Below are positions 8,815 to 17,204 of a DNA stretch of 64,000 nt, piece by piece. Position 1 is the stretch's first letter. Every line of letters starts with the position of its first letter. The position numbers and the translations under genes are program-made. This stretch comes from Aureivirga marina (GTDB lineage Bacteria; Bacteroidota; Bacteroidia; Flavobacteriales; Flavobacteriaceae): assembly GCF_015767265.1 (NCBI RefSeq), contig NZ_JADPIB010000004.1:1-64000 (forward strand), read 5' to 3'. The notes under the pieces were generated by a model. The model was given only the letters and a program-made list of their open reading frames with translations. It did no database searches and was not told the origin of the DNA.

Positions 8815-10224
8815 ATGGGAAGAAAGAAGAAGAATTATATATTCGAAAATATAGAAGTAATTGATGCAGGAGCACGTGGAAAAAGTGTTGCAAAAGCTCC
8901 TGACGGAAGAGTGATTTTTTTGACAAATACAGTTCCTGGTGATGTTGTTGACATTCAGACAGGACGAAAAAGAAAAGCTTATTTTGAAGGAAAGGCGATT
9001 AAATTTCATAAACTTTCTGAAAAAAGAGCAACTCCAGTTTGTAAGCACTTTGAATATTGTGGTGGATGCAAATGGCAACACATGGATTATCCATATCAAT
9101 TAGAATACAAGGAAAAAGAAGTTATAAATAATTTAACTAGAATTGGACATTTAGATTTACCAGAAGTTACGCCAATTTTAGGATGTAAAACGATTTATAA
9201 CTACAGAAATAAGATGGAATTTTCTTTCTCAAGTTCACGTTGGTTGACTTTTGAAGAAATTGAATCTAAAGAAGAGGTTTCGAATAGAAATGCTTGTGGT
9301 TTTCATATTTCAGGAATGTGGGACAAAATTTTGGATATTGATGAGTGTCATTTACAAGAAGATCCATCAAATGAGATTCGAAATTTCATCAAGAATTATG
9401 GAATTGAAAATGAAATTGAATTCTTTAATCCAAGAGAACATACAGGAATGCTTCGTACAATGATGCTTCGTATTGCTTCTACTGGAGAAATTATGTTAGT
9501 AATTCAATTCTATCAAGAAGACAAAGAAAAAAGAGAAGCTTTATTAGAGGCAGTTTTAAATAAATTTCCTCAAATAACTTCTTTACAATATGTGATTAAT
9601 GGAAAAGCAAATGATACACTTTACGATCAAGATATTATTCTTTACCATGGAAGAGATCATATTTTTGAAGAGATGGAAGGTTTAAAATTTAAAATTGGAC
9701 CAAAATCTTTTTACCAAACGAATTCTGAACAAGCGTATGAATTGTATAAAATTACAAGAGATTTCGCAGGTTTATCGGGAGAAGAATTAGTCTATGATTT
9801 ATATACTGGAACGGGAACAATTGCACAGTTTGTTTCTAAAAAAGCAAAGAAAGTAATTGGTGTAGAAGCAGTTCCAGAAGCAATTGAAGATGCGAAATTA
9901 AATGCAGAAATCAATAAAATTGATAATGTTGCGTTTTTTGCAGGTGATATGAAAGACGTTTTTAATGATACATTTATTGCTACACATGGACATCCAGATG
10001 TTATTATTACAGATCCGCCAAGAGATGGAATGCATAAAAATGTAGTTGCTAAAATCTTAGAAATTGCTCCAAAAAGAGTGGTTTATGTTAGTTGTAATTC
10101 TGCAACACAAGCAAGAGATTTAGCATTGATGAATGAACAATATAAGATTATTAAAACACAAGCAGTTGACATGTTCCCGCAAACGCATCATGTGGAAAAT
10201 GTGGTTTTATTAGAGAAAAGATAA
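8815..10224 (+). CDS. rlmD: 23S rRNA (uracil-5-)-methyltransferase RlmD
   Basis: Methylates uridine C5 in 23S rRNA (U1939 in E. coli numbering) using SAM and an iron-sulfur cluster. An N-terminal TRAM-like domain is followed by the cluster cysteines Cys76, Cys82 and Cys85 in VCKHFEYCGGCKW and Cys178 in DECHLQ, matching the CX5CX2C...C layout of the family. The SAM fold carries VYDLYTGTGTIAQF and DPPRDGMH, and the nucleophile is Cys427 in VVYVSCNSATQARDL. 469 residues. The start is the ATG giving MGRKKK, the usual N-terminus in flavobacteria. The two downstream genes (DUF6452, DUF6048) often accompany it in this group. Confidence 0.95.
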   Translation: MGRKKKNYIFENIEVIDAGARGKSVAKAPDGRVIFLTNTVPGDVVDIQTGRKRKAYFEGKAIKFHKLSEKRATPVCKHFEYCGGCKWQHMDYPYQLEYKEKEVINNLTRIGHLDLPEVTPILGCKTIYNYRNKMEFSFSSSRWLTFEEIESKEEVSNRNACGFHISGMWDKILDIDECHLQEDPSNEIRNFIKNYGIENEIEFFNPREHTGMLRTMMLRIASTGEIMLVIQFYQEDKEKREALLEAVLNKFPQITSLQYVINGKANDTLYDQDIILYHGRDHIFEEMEGLKFKIGPKSFYQTNSEQAYELYKITRDFAGLSGEELVYDLYTGTGTIAQFVSKKAKKVIGVEAVPEAIEDAKLNAEINKIDNVAFFAGDMKDVFNDTFIATHGHPDVIITDPPRDGMHKNVVAKILEIAPKRVVYVSCNSATQARDLALMNEQYKIIKTQAVDMFPQTHHVENVVLLEKR

Positions 10225-10294
10225 AATTTTCGGAATCTTTTAATAAATGGCGATTTAAGTCGTAAATTGCAGCTTGTTAATTAAATACTATTTT

Positions 10295-10753
10295 ATGAAA
10301 AAATACATATTCATCTTTTTATCACTTATTACAATTTTTATATCATGTGATAGAGATGATATTTGTACAGATGCAACAACACCAAGGCTGATTATTCAGT
10401 TTTATAATAATATAGATAGAACAGAAAAGAAGCAGGTTACTAATTTTTATATTTGGGCTCAAGACAGAGATAGTTTGCCTGATTATTTTGGAGTAAATAC
10501 GGATTCGATTGCGATTCCTTTAGATGTTACAGAGGATTTTACAAACTATTTACTTTCAAATAATGAATTAGTGGACAATGTGAATTTGACATATAACAGA
10601 GCAGATGTATTTGTATCTCGTTCTTGTGGATATAAAACCATTTTTGATGAATTGGAAATTCCGAATTTTTCAACAGAATGGATTAAAGAAATTGAAATTT
10701 TAAATAATAATGTAGAAGATGAATCTGAGACACATATTAACATTTATCATTAG
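10295..10753 (+). CDS. DUF6452-like lipoprotein
   Basis: Predicted lipoprotein of about 152 residues with the signal peptide MKKYIFIFLSLITIF and lipobox FISC. After the anchor it has CTDATTPRLIIQFYN, which resembles the Bacteroidota DUF6452 family usually found between rlmD and a DUF6048 gene; the assignment comes from memory of that family and from synteny. An in-frame TTG at 10274 exists, but starting there would bury the signal peptide, so the ATG at 10295 is chosen. Its end overlaps the next start by 35 bp, suggesting translational coupling. Function unknown. Confidence 0.8.
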   Translation: MKKYIFIFLSLITIFISCDRDDICTDATTPRLIIQFYNNIDRTEKKQVTNFYIWAQDRDSLPDYFGVNTDSIAIPLDVTEDFTNYLLSNNELVDNVNLTYNRADVFVSRSCGYKTIFDELEIPNFSTEWIKEIEILNNNVEDESETHINIYH

Positions 10754-11435
10754 TAGTAGTTTATTTCTTTTATCTTTTACAGCTTTTTCTCAAGAAGAAA
10801 ATTCGAATTCGAAATCGGATACTTTAGATATTGAGCAAAAATACGGAATTCGTGTTGGACTTGATATAAGTAAACCAATTATCACAATGTTTAATGCAGA
10901 TAAAAAAGGGTTACAAGTAGTTGCAGATTATCGAATTAGACCAAATTTGTATATCGCAGGAGAATTTGGTTATGATGATCATACAAGAGAAGAAGATTAT
11001 TTAAACTTTACAACAAAAGGATTTTACGGAACAATTGGTTTAAATTATAATGTTTATGAAAATTGGTTAGACATGAATAATGAAATATTTTTCGGATTTC
11101 GTTATGGATATGCTCGATTTTCTCAAACACTAAATAGTTATACAGTTTATCAATTTGGAGAATATTTTCCAGAAGAAACCGTAACAAATCCGATTGAATT
11201 TGACAATTTAGATGCGCACTGGGGTGCTTTAGTAGCAGGAATAAAAGTGGAAACATTTAATAATTTATTCCTTGGAGCAAGTGTAAGTGTGGAAAAATTA
11301 TTTTCAAGTAAACAACCAGAAAATTTTAGGAATTTATTTATTCCTGGGTTTGAAAGAGTTTACGCGAATGATACAGGAATTACTTTTAATTATACAATTT
11401 CTTATGTAATTCCATTTTACAAAAAGAGAAAATAA
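10719..11435 (+). CDS. DUF6048-like outer membrane beta-barrel protein
   Basis: Secreted protein of 238 residues with a signal peptide (HILTFIISSSLFLLSFTAFSQ). The mature part alternates hydrophobic and polar residues in strand-sized segments (for example LYIAGEFGYDDHTR, FFGFRYGYARFSQ, LFLGASVSVEKLF) and ends in a strand plus basic tail, as expected for a small outer-membrane barrel. The family is DUF6048, based on its position after a DUF6452-like gene and rlmD. It overlaps the upstream gene by 35 bp in another frame. Function unknown; possibly a structural or envelope-stress partner of the lipoprotein. Confidence 0.8.
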   Translation: MNLRHILTFIISSSLFLLSFTAFSQEENSNSKSDTLDIEQKYGIRVGLDISKPIITMFNADKKGLQVVADYRIRPNLYIAGEFGYDDHTREEDYLNFTTKGFYGTIGLNYNVYENWLDMNNEIFFGFRYGYARFSQTLNSYTVYQFGEYFPEETVTNPIEFDNLDAHWGALVAGIKVETFNNLFLGASVSVEKLFSSKQPENFRNLFIPGFERVYANDTGITFNYTISYVIPFYKKRK

Positions 11436-11454
11436 ACAACAAACATAATAAGAG

Positions 11455-12399
11455 ATGAAGAATATACCTAGCGTAGATTTATCTGATTTTTTATCAGGAG
11501 ATGAAGAGAGAAAGCAAAAGTTTGTAAAAGAGATTGGACAAGCTTATGAAGAAATTGGTTTCGTTGCTTTAAGAGGACACTTCTTATCAGACGAACTTTC
11601 TGAGAAACTGTACGACAAGATTAAAGCTTTTTACAACTTGCCTACAGATGTTAAAAAATCATACGAGATTGAAGGAATTGGAGGACAAAGAGGGTATACT
11701 TCTTTTGGAAAAGAGAGTGCAAAGGGCTTTGATGAAGGAGATTTAAAAGAGTTCTGGCATTTTGGACAAGAAGTAGATGATGACGATGAGTTAAAAGCTC
11801 AGTACCCTGACAATGTTATTGTAAAAGAAGTAGAAGGTTTTAATGAAACAGGAAATGAAGTTTATAAGCAATTAGAAAAAACTGCTACTTATGTTTTAAG
11901 AGCTTTAGCTTTATATGTTGGATTAGAAGAAACGTATTTTGACAAATTCGTTCATAACGGAAATAGTATTTTACGTCCAATTCACTATCCACCAATTACT
12001 TCTGAACCTAAAAATGCAGTTCGTGCTGCAGAGCATGGAGACATCAACTTAATTACTTTATTAATGGGTGCTTCAGCTGCTGGATTACAAGTTCAAAACA
12101 AACAAGGTGAATGGATTTCTGTAACAGCTTTACCAGAGCAGTTAGTAATTAATGTTGGTGATATGTTACAAAGATTAACAAACAACAAATTACGTTCTAC
12201 AATTCACCGAGTTGTAAATCCACCAAGAGAAGAGTGGGGAGAATCAAGATTCTCAATTCCTTTCTTTACACACCCAAAAAGCGATATGCCTTTAAATTGT
12301 TTAGAGAATTGTATCGATGAAAAACACCCTAAATTATACGAAGATTGCACAGCAGGAGAATTCTTGAATGAGCGTCTTAGAGAATTAGGATTAATGTAG
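11455..12399 (+). CDS. 2-oxoglutarate/Fe(II)-dependent oxygenase, isopenicillin N synthase-like
   Basis: Cytoplasmic non-haem iron oxygenase of the isopenicillin-N-synthase/2OG-FeII superfamily. The N-terminal DIOX_N part (PSVDLSDFL, EIGFVALRGH) is followed by the jelly-roll core. The iron ligands are His194 and Asp196 (AAEHGDINLITLL) and His251 (STIHRVVNP). The 2-oxoglutarate-binding pair is Arg265 and Ser267 (ESRFSIPFF). 314 residues, full length. The substrate is unknown and there is no biosynthetic cluster around it, so a role in beta-lactam synthesis should not be inferred. It may be co-transcribed with the tiny membrane proteins that start 4 bp downstream. Confidence 0.9.
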   Translation: MKNIPSVDLSDFLSGDEERKQKFVKEIGQAYEEIGFVALRGHFLSDELSEKLYDKIKAFYNLPTDVKKSYEIEGIGGQRGYTSFGKESAKGFDEGDLKEFWHFGQEVDDDDELKAQYPDNVIVKEVEGFNETGNEVYKQLEKTATYVLRALALYVGLEETYFDKFVHNGNSILRPIHYPPITSEPKNAVRAAEHGDINLITLLMGASAAGLQVQNKQGEWISVTALPEQLVINVGDMLQRLTNNKLRSTIHRVVNPPREEWGESRFSIPFFTHPKSDMPLNCLENCIDEKHPKLYEDCTAGEFLNERLRELGLM

Positions 12400-12403
12400 A
12401 ATA

Positions 12404-12574
12404 ATGAATAAGACAGTTATTTCAACATTCACATTTGGAATATTACTATTAGTTATCGGAGCTGTTTCTCAATTTTTTGATTGGAAGCAAGCTCCAATGC
12501 TAATGGGGCTAGGAGTATTGTTTGAAACTTTGGCAGTACTTATATTTGCTTATAATAAAATTAAAAATAAATGA
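12404..12574 (+). CDS. Small two-helix membrane protein, GldL-like
   Basis: A 56-residue open frame with two hydrophobic segments: TFTFGILLLVIGAV (about 8-21) and LMGLGVLFETLAVLIFAY (about 33-50), separated by SQFFDWKQAPM. The pattern of a helix, a short Trp-containing loop and a G-L-x-x-E helix resembles the transmembrane part of the gliding motor protein GldL, without its cytoplasmic tail. This likeness is from inspection only. It begins 4 bp after the oxygenase stop, and its TGA overlaps the ATG of the next gene (ATGA), which supports real translation. Function unknown. Confidence 0.65.
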   Translation: MNKTVISTFTFGILLLVIGAVSQFFDWKQAPMLMGLGVLFETLAVLIFAYNKIKNK

Positions 12575-12756
12575 GTGAAGCTAGTCCATCAAAGTTAGTA
12601 CTTCTTAGTATTGCTATTGGTATCGGAGCTATGAAAATAAAAGAATATTGTTTGTTCTGTTACATTGGTCTTTTATTTATAGGTTTTGGAATTTTAGTAT
12701 ATGCTGCCATAAAACACTTTAGATATAAATTATGGGAAAAAAAGAGAAAAAGATAA
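12571..12756 (+). CDS. Small membrane protein of unknown function
   Basis: 61 residues with a hydrophobic N-terminal half (KLVLLSIAIGIGAM), a second helix (YIGLLFIGFGILVYAAI) and a very basic tail (HFRYKLWEKKRKR) that should stay in the cytoplasm. Start and stop overlap both neighbours: ATGA with the GldL-like frame and 25 bp with the SUI1-like gene. Translation coupling within an operon is therefore likely. Not recognised as a known family. Confidence 0.6.
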   Translation: MSEASPSKLVLLSIAIGIGAMKIKEYCLFCYIGLLFIGFGILVYAAIKHFRYKLWEKKRKR

Positions 12757-13088
12757 ACGATTTATCTGCTCTTGGAGGTTTTGTTTTTTCAACAAATGAC
12801 GATTTCGAATTAGAATCTGATGAGGTTGTAGAAACTTTAGCTCCAAAAGATCAAAAACTGGAAGCTGTTTTTTCTAACAAAGGAAGAGGAGGAAAAACAG
12901 TTACAATCATTAGAGGTTTCATAGGTTCTGAGGAAGATCTGAAAGCATTAGCAAAACTCCTAAAAACAAAATGTGGAGTTGGAGGAAGTGTGAAAGAGGA
13001 AGAAATTATTATTCAAGGAAATTATCGTGATAAAATAATGGAAATCCTTAAAAAAGAAGGATATAATGTAAAAAGAGTGGGGGGGTAA
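12732..13088 (+). CDS. SUI1/YciH-like translation factor
   Basis: 118-residue protein with a C-terminal SUI1 fold (the eIF1-like domain). Landmarks are the basic loop NKGRGGKTVTIIRGF, then ALAKLLKTKCGVGGSVKEEEIIIQGNYRDKI. Bacterial homologues (YciH) may help discriminate non-canonical initiation, but their cellular role is not settled. The N-terminal 40 residues are acidic and probably disordered. It overlaps the preceding small membrane gene by 25 bp. Length is normal for bacterial members. Confidence 0.9.
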   Translation: MGKKEKKINDLSALGGFVFSTNDDFELESDEVVETLAPKDQKLEAVFSNKGRGGKTVTIIRGFIGSEEDLKALAKLLKTKCGVGGSVKEEEIIIQGNYRDKIMEILKKEGYNVKRVGG

Positions 13089-13199
13089 TTTTAACAAGGA
13101 ACTAACTTTATTAATTAGTGTTTAAAATGATTAATTAGTAATTTGAGCCATGTTATTCTTAAACTACCTACAGAATATAGTAACCTAAACGAGTTAAAC

Positions 13200-14072
13200 A
13201 TGAGAAGGATTGCAGAATCAGAATTAATAATCAATCCAAATGGAAGTATTTACCATTTGAATTTAAGACCAGAAGATATTGCAACAGATATTATTTTAGT
13301 TGGAGACCAACACAGAGTTCCAATCGTTGCAGAACACTTTGATTCTATTGAGGAGGATATTCAAAAAAGAGAATTTAGAACAATTACAGGAACTTATAGA
13401 GGGAAACGTTTCTCTGTAGTTTCAACAGGAATTGGACCAGATAACATTGATATTGTTATTAATGAATTAGACGCTCTTGTTAACATTGATTTTGAAACAA
13501 GAACAGTTAAAGATAAAATTACTTCATTAAATTTTGTACGTATCGGAACTTCAGGTTCTTTACAAGCAGATATTCCTGTAGATTCATTCGTTTTAGGTAG
13601 ATATGGTTTAGGAATGGATGGAATGATTCATTCTTACGATGCAGAACATATTCTTGAAAAAGATATTGAAGATGCTTTTATTGCGCATACAAATTGGAGC
13701 CCAAGAAAAGCTAGACCATATATTGTAAAAAATAGTGATAAGTTAGAAGCAAAACTTTCTAGTGATCAAACTTTTGAAGGAATTACTGGAACTGCTGGAG
13801 GTTTCTATGGACCTCAAGGAAGAATTCTTAGACTTGCTATTCAAGATAATGATTTAAATAGAAAAATGGATTGTTTTGAATATGAAGGAACAAGAATTAC
13901 AAATCTTGAAATGGAAACTTCAGCAATTTATGGATTGGCAAAATTACTAGGTCACAACGCTTGTTCTATGAATGCAATTATTGCAAACAGAGCAAATGGA
14001 ACTTTTAGTAAAAATCCATATAAAACTGTGGAAGATGTTATCAAATATACATTGGACAGATTAGCTGAATAA
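13200..14072 (+). CDS. Nucleoside phosphorylase (PNP/UDP family)
   Basis: Purine/uridine phosphorylase superfamily enzyme, splitting a nucleoside with phosphate in salvage. Motifs: ILVGDQHRVPIV near the N-terminus, VVSTGIGPDNIDIVINEL (phosphate/ribose site), FVRIGTSGSLQ, and the purine/ribose-binding end TNLEMETSAIYGLAKLLGH. The frame is open from a TTG at 13143, but the ATG at 13200 (MRRIAESELI) gives the usual N-terminus, in which a short segment precedes NPNGSIYHLNLRPEDIA. About 290 residues. Substrate preference, uridine or purine, cannot be told by eye. Confidence 0.88.
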   Translation: MRRIAESELIINPNGSIYHLNLRPEDIATDIILVGDQHRVPIVAEHFDSIEEDIQKREFRTITGTYRGKRFSVVSTGIGPDNIDIVINELDALVNIDFETRTVKDKITSLNFVRIGTSGSLQADIPVDSFVLGRYGLGMDGMIHSYDAEHILEKDIEDAFIAHTNWSPRKARPYIVKNSDKLEAKLSSDQTFEGITGTAGGFYGPQGRILRLAIQDNDLNRKMDCFEYEGTRITNLEMETSAIYGLAKLLGHNACSMNAIIANRANGTFSKNPYKTVEDVIKYTLDRLAE

Positions 14073-14092
14073 TTTGAATAAAATTACATTTG

Positions 14093-14120
14093 AAAGCTTT
14101 CTTTTTAGAAAGCTTTTTTA
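14093..14120 (+). terminator. Intrinsic terminator after nucleoside phosphorylase
   Basis: AAAGCTTTC (14093-14101) pairs with GAAAGCTTT (14108-14116), followed by T-rich sequence. Confidence 0.85.
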
Positions 14121-14142
14121 TTTTTGACTATAATTTTATCAG

Positions 14143-15012
14143 ATGAAAACAATACATATAGGAGGTGTTCCCGAACATTTTAATCTTCCTTGGCATTTAG
14201 CTCTTGAAGAAAAGCTTTTTGAAAAAGAAAACATAAATCTTATTTGGAAAGATTTTCCAGGAGGAACAGGAGCGATGAATCAAGCATTAAGAAATGGAGA
14301 AATTGACATCGCAATTATTTTAACAGAAGGAATTATAAAAGATATTTCTCAGGGAAATCCTTCTAAAATTGTACAAACTTATATTGATTCTCCTTTAATT
14401 TGGGGAATTCACACGGCTGCAAATGCTTCTTTTGAAACGATTGATGATTTAAAAGGAAAAAAAGCTGCAATTAGTAGAATTGGCTCTGGTTCGCAATTAA
14501 TGGCTAAAGTAAACGCTAAAAAACATAATTGGGAAACAGATAATTTATCATTTGAAATTGTTGGAAATTTACAAGGAGGAATAGATGCTTTAACAACTGG
14601 AAAAGCAGACTATTTTATGTGGGAACATTTTACTACTAAACCTTTAGTTGATAATGGAATTTTTAAAAGAGTAGGAGATTGTCCGACACCATGGCCTTGT
14701 TTCGTAATTGCTGTGCGTGAGGAAGTTTTACGTACAAATGAAGAAGAAATCAAATCTATTTTAAGAATAATTAATCAAAAAACACAAAATTTTGACACTT
14801 CTGAAAACAAGCAGAAATATGCAAAAATGTTTTCTGAAAGGTATGAACAGAAACTTGAGGATATTTTAAAGTGGTTAGAATTAACTAGATGGAATCAAGG
14901 AGAAATGTTAAATAAAAAAGATTTTGATAAAATTATATCACAATTACTAGAATACAACGTTATAGATAAAGAGTTAAAATTTTCAGATTTCACTAATTTA
15001 TTATATCTTTGA
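14143..15012 (+). CDS. NMT1/TauA-like substrate-binding domain protein without signal peptide
   Basis: Periplasmic-binding-protein fold of the NMT1/THI5-SsuA/TauA type: IHIGGVPEHFNLPWHLALEEKLF, then LKGKKAAISRIGSGSQLMA and a hinge region near DALTTGKADYFMWEHF. Members usually bind small organic ligands for ABC importers. Here no signal peptide precedes the fold (MKTIHIGGVPE starts directly with the first strand), and no permease or ATPase gene is adjacent. It therefore probably acts in the cytoplasm as an enzyme-like or sensor protein of unknown ligand. 289 residues. This stand-alone form also occurs in other flavobacteria. Confidence 0.8.
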   Translation: MKTIHIGGVPEHFNLPWHLALEEKLFEKENINLIWKDFPGGTGAMNQALRNGEIDIAIILTEGIIKDISQGNPSKIVQTYIDSPLIWGIHTAANASFETIDDLKGKKAAISRIGSGSQLMAKVNAKKHNWETDNLSFEIVGNLQGGIDALTTGKADYFMWEHFTTKPLVDNGIFKRVGDCPTPWPCFVIAVREEVLRTNEEEIKSILRIINQKTQNFDTSENKQKYAKMFSERYEQKLEDILKWLELTRWNQGEMLNKKDFDKIISQLLEYNVIDKELKFSDFTNLLYL

Positions 15013-15031
15013 TACGGAAAAACTATCGAAC

Positions 15032-15196
15032 ATGAAAAAAATTATTTTTTTATTAGCAGTTGGCTTTGCTTTTTCATCATCATTAATCTCTTGTAAATCA
15101 TCTCCAAAAAGCTGTGGATTAGCCTCTAAACAAGAAATTCACAAATTGGAAAAACAACTTGAAGAAACTGATACTGTGGTTGCAGAAGCCGAGTAA
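15032..15196 (+). CDS. Small lipoprotein
   Basis: 54-residue open frame with a clear lipoprotein signal: MKKIIFLLAVGFAFSSSLISC, lipobox LISC. The mature part is about 34 residues and contains a second Cys (PKSCG) and a charged helix (EIHKLEKQLEETD). It begins 19 bp after the binding-protein gene and ends just before a hairpin, so it is probably the last gene of that transcript. Not recognised. Confidence 0.7.
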   Translation: MKKIIFLLAVGFAFSSSLISCKSSPKSCGLASKQEIHKLEKQLEETDTVVAEAE

Positions 15197-15221
15197 CATA
15201 TTTTAATATGAAGACATTAAA

Positions 15222-15248
15222 AAATCCACATAAAAATGTGGATTTTTT
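15222..15248. terminator. Bidirectional hairpin terminator between convergent genes
   Basis: AAATCCACA (15222-15230) / TGTGGATTT (15237-15245), with A-run before and T-run after, serving both directions. Confidence 0.85.
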
Positions 15249-15997
15249 TATTCTTTCTTCCAAAGTGGAAGATTTAGTTTATTTTTCAACTTAAATGCAT
15301 CATGTAACATCATTTCCTTATCTCCATGTTGCATTATATTCATTCTTTTTCCGTCTTTTAAAACGACATTTAATTCATAACATTTATACATTCCTGATTT
15401 TCTTACATCTAATTTTGGGACGATTTGTAATCCTTGAATTTCCGAAAAATTAATTTTTCTGTTTCCTATTAGACTTCTTTTGTTTAAATCAAATTTTTTT
15501 GAAGGAGTTAGAAACAAATAAACAAGGATTCCTGCCATCATAAGTAAACCTCCAGTGAAAACAAACTTTAGAAGAGCATTTCCAATAGAAAAAGGATTTT
15601 CTTTGACTATAAAATATTCATAGTAACCAAAAAATAAAGAATTCACACCGATAAAGAAAATAGTTAAATATAAAGTCTTTAAGACATATGTTCCACGAGT
15701 AATTATTTTATTACGATTTTTAAAATCTAGTTTTATTGTATATGTATTACTTTTTCCAATAGCAATTGGATTAGTATCTAAATGGTTTTCTGTTGGAATT
15801 TTATCAAATGTATATTGATTTAATAAATGTTTTAATCTGTGTTTTTTTCTTTTTAATAAAATAGAATTGATTAAAAAGAAAAAAACAAAAGTAATAACAA
15901 TTCCAATAGCAACAGTTTTTTCTAAGCCTTCAATGTCTTTCCCTTCTAAAAAATTAAGAAATGAAAAAGACAAAAACAATATTTGAAAATATATCAT
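15248..15997 (-). CDS. Membrane protein of unknown family, paralogue of upstream gene
   Basis: 249 residues with predicted helices near the N-terminus (about 1-15 and 27-47), two central ones (about 107-125 and 139-163), and a soluble C-terminal domain. That domain (NFSEIQGLQIVPK, RKSGMYKCYELNVVLKDG, MNIMQHGD, ending FKLKNKLNLPLWKKE) is nearly identical in the gene 14 bp upstream, so the two arose by tandem duplication. The C-terminal strand-rich part could be a PH-like domain; that is a guess. Function unknown. Same transcript as its paralogue. Confidence 0.75.
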   Translation of the reverse strand: MIYFQILFLSFSFLNFLEGKDIEGLEKTVAIGIVITFVFFFLINSILLKRKKHRLKHLLNQYTFDKIPTENHLDTNPIAIGKSNTYTIKLDFKNRNKIITRGTYVLKTLYLTIFFIGVNSLFFGYYEYFIVKENPFSIGNALLKFVFTGGLLMMAGILVYLFLTPSKKFDLNKRSLIGNRKINFSEIQGLQIVPKLDVRKSGMYKCYELNVVLKDGKRMNIMQHGDKEMMLHDAFKLKNKLNLPLWKKE

Positions 15998-16010
15998 TTT
16001 AAATCTAATA

Positions 16011-16928
16011 TTATTCTGCTTTCCAAAGTGGAAGATTAAGTTTATTTTTTAATTTAAACGCATCATGTAACATCATTATTTCATCTCCATGTTGCATTAC
16101 ATTTGCTCTCTCTCCATTATTTAAAACGATATTTAATTCATAACATTTATACATTCCTGATTTTCTTGTACTAACTAATTTAGGAACGATTTGTAATCCT
16201 TGAATTTCCGATAAATTCACAGTATTCAGACTTATAAATCGCTGATTTTTTAAATCAAATATTCCTGTCGGATTTATAAAAAGAAAAATTGCAACAGCAA
16301 TAATCATAAAAATTCCACCAGAAGTAAAGAATTCGGAGAATATACTTCCAATTGTAATAGGATTTCCTCTGACAACATAATGTTTGTAATAACTAAAAAT
16401 AAGAGAATTTAATCCTAAAATAAACATAGCAACATACATAAATTTAATAAGATATGTTCCTCGAACAAACACATAATTTGATTTTTTAAAATCTAGTTTT
16501 GCTGTATAAGAATTACTTGTTGTTCCTGATGAAATTGGTGTAAAATCAATTAAATTATTATGATGATAATCCAAAGGTGGATGATCAAATTGAAATTGCT
16601 GTATTTTATTCTGAAGTCGCTTTTTTTTCTTTTTTGTATAAAAATAAGCTAATAAATAAGCAATTCCAGTCAAAATAAAAATTCCAATCATGATGCCATA
16701 TTGCATGAAATTTATATTTGCACTACCCAAAGCAACACTAACAGTATTATATGTTGACTCAGAAATTTCGCCTAATTCATAGGCTGCTTTATTTTCATTT
16801 AATTTTGTTTGATTATTTCCAAACATTTTAAAAAAATTAAGGAAAGTAGGAGAAACTTGTGTAAATACGATGAGAAGGAAAATTCCTCCAAAAAGTAAAG
16901 TAATATTCTTTTTTTTCATTTTTTTCAT
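16011..16928 (-). CDS. Membrane protein of unknown family, paralogue of downstream gene
   Basis: 305 residues. The N-terminus is longer than in the paralogue, with a helix at about 9-28, a second at about 75-94, two central helices (about 163-180 and 195-216) and the same soluble C-terminal domain (NLSEIQGLQIVPK, RKSGMYKCYELNIVLNNG, MQHGD, FKLKNKLNLPLW). Basic stretches (KKMKKKN, KKKKKRLQ) flank the membrane segments. A TAnnTTTG box directly upstream suggests it leads the two-gene operon. Not recognised as a named family; related to its neighbour by duplication. Confidence 0.75.
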   Translation of the reverse strand: MKKMKKKNITLLFGGIFLLIVFTQVSPTFLNFFKMFGNNQTKLNENKAAYELGEISESTYNTVSVALGSANINFMQYGIMIGIFILTGIAYLLAYFYTKKKKKRLQNKIQQFQFDHPPLDYHHNNLIDFTPISSGTTSNSYTAKLDFKKSNYVFVRGTYLIKFMYVAMFILGLNSLIFSYYKHYVVRGNPITIGSIFSEFFTSGGIFMIIAVAIFLFINPTGIFDLKNQRFISLNTVNLSEIQGLQIVPKLVSTRKSGMYKCYELNIVLNNGERANVMQHGDEIMMLHDAFKLKNKLNLPLWKAE

Positions 16929-16938
16929 TTTTGTTAAT

Positions 16939-16946
16939 CAAATATA
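16939..16946 (-). promoter_or_regulatory. Predicted promoter (-7 box) for the paralogous membrane-protein operon
   Basis: On the minus strand TATATTTG matches TAnnTTTG; the predicted start is ~16935, about 7 nt before the ATG. Confidence 0.55.
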
Positions 16947-17204
16947 GAGAAAATTGAAAATACTGTATTTATAAAACACTATTTTCTTATTTTTATTAAA
17001 TAATTAACTCTCTATTTTCAGTGTTACATAAAATGTAAATTTATATATGTATTTATATGAATAAAATATCTATTTTGAAATTTTATTAAAAAATACTTAA
17101 TATTTTTTTTAAATTTTACTGCTTTCTAGAAATATGATGTATGGAAAATTCAATAAAATTTTGTTGATTTGTATTGAAAATCAAATTTAAAATTTAATAA
17201 AATC

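Noticed and set aside
8791-9099. 102-codon open frame antisense to the rlmD start
   Set aside because: It overlaps a clearly identified gene and its protein composition (Ser, Phe, Asn-rich) is that of a reversed coding strand.
13143-13199. Upstream TTG start of the nucleoside phosphorylase
   Set aside because: The extra 19 residues do not fit the family N-terminus and the ATG at 13200 does.
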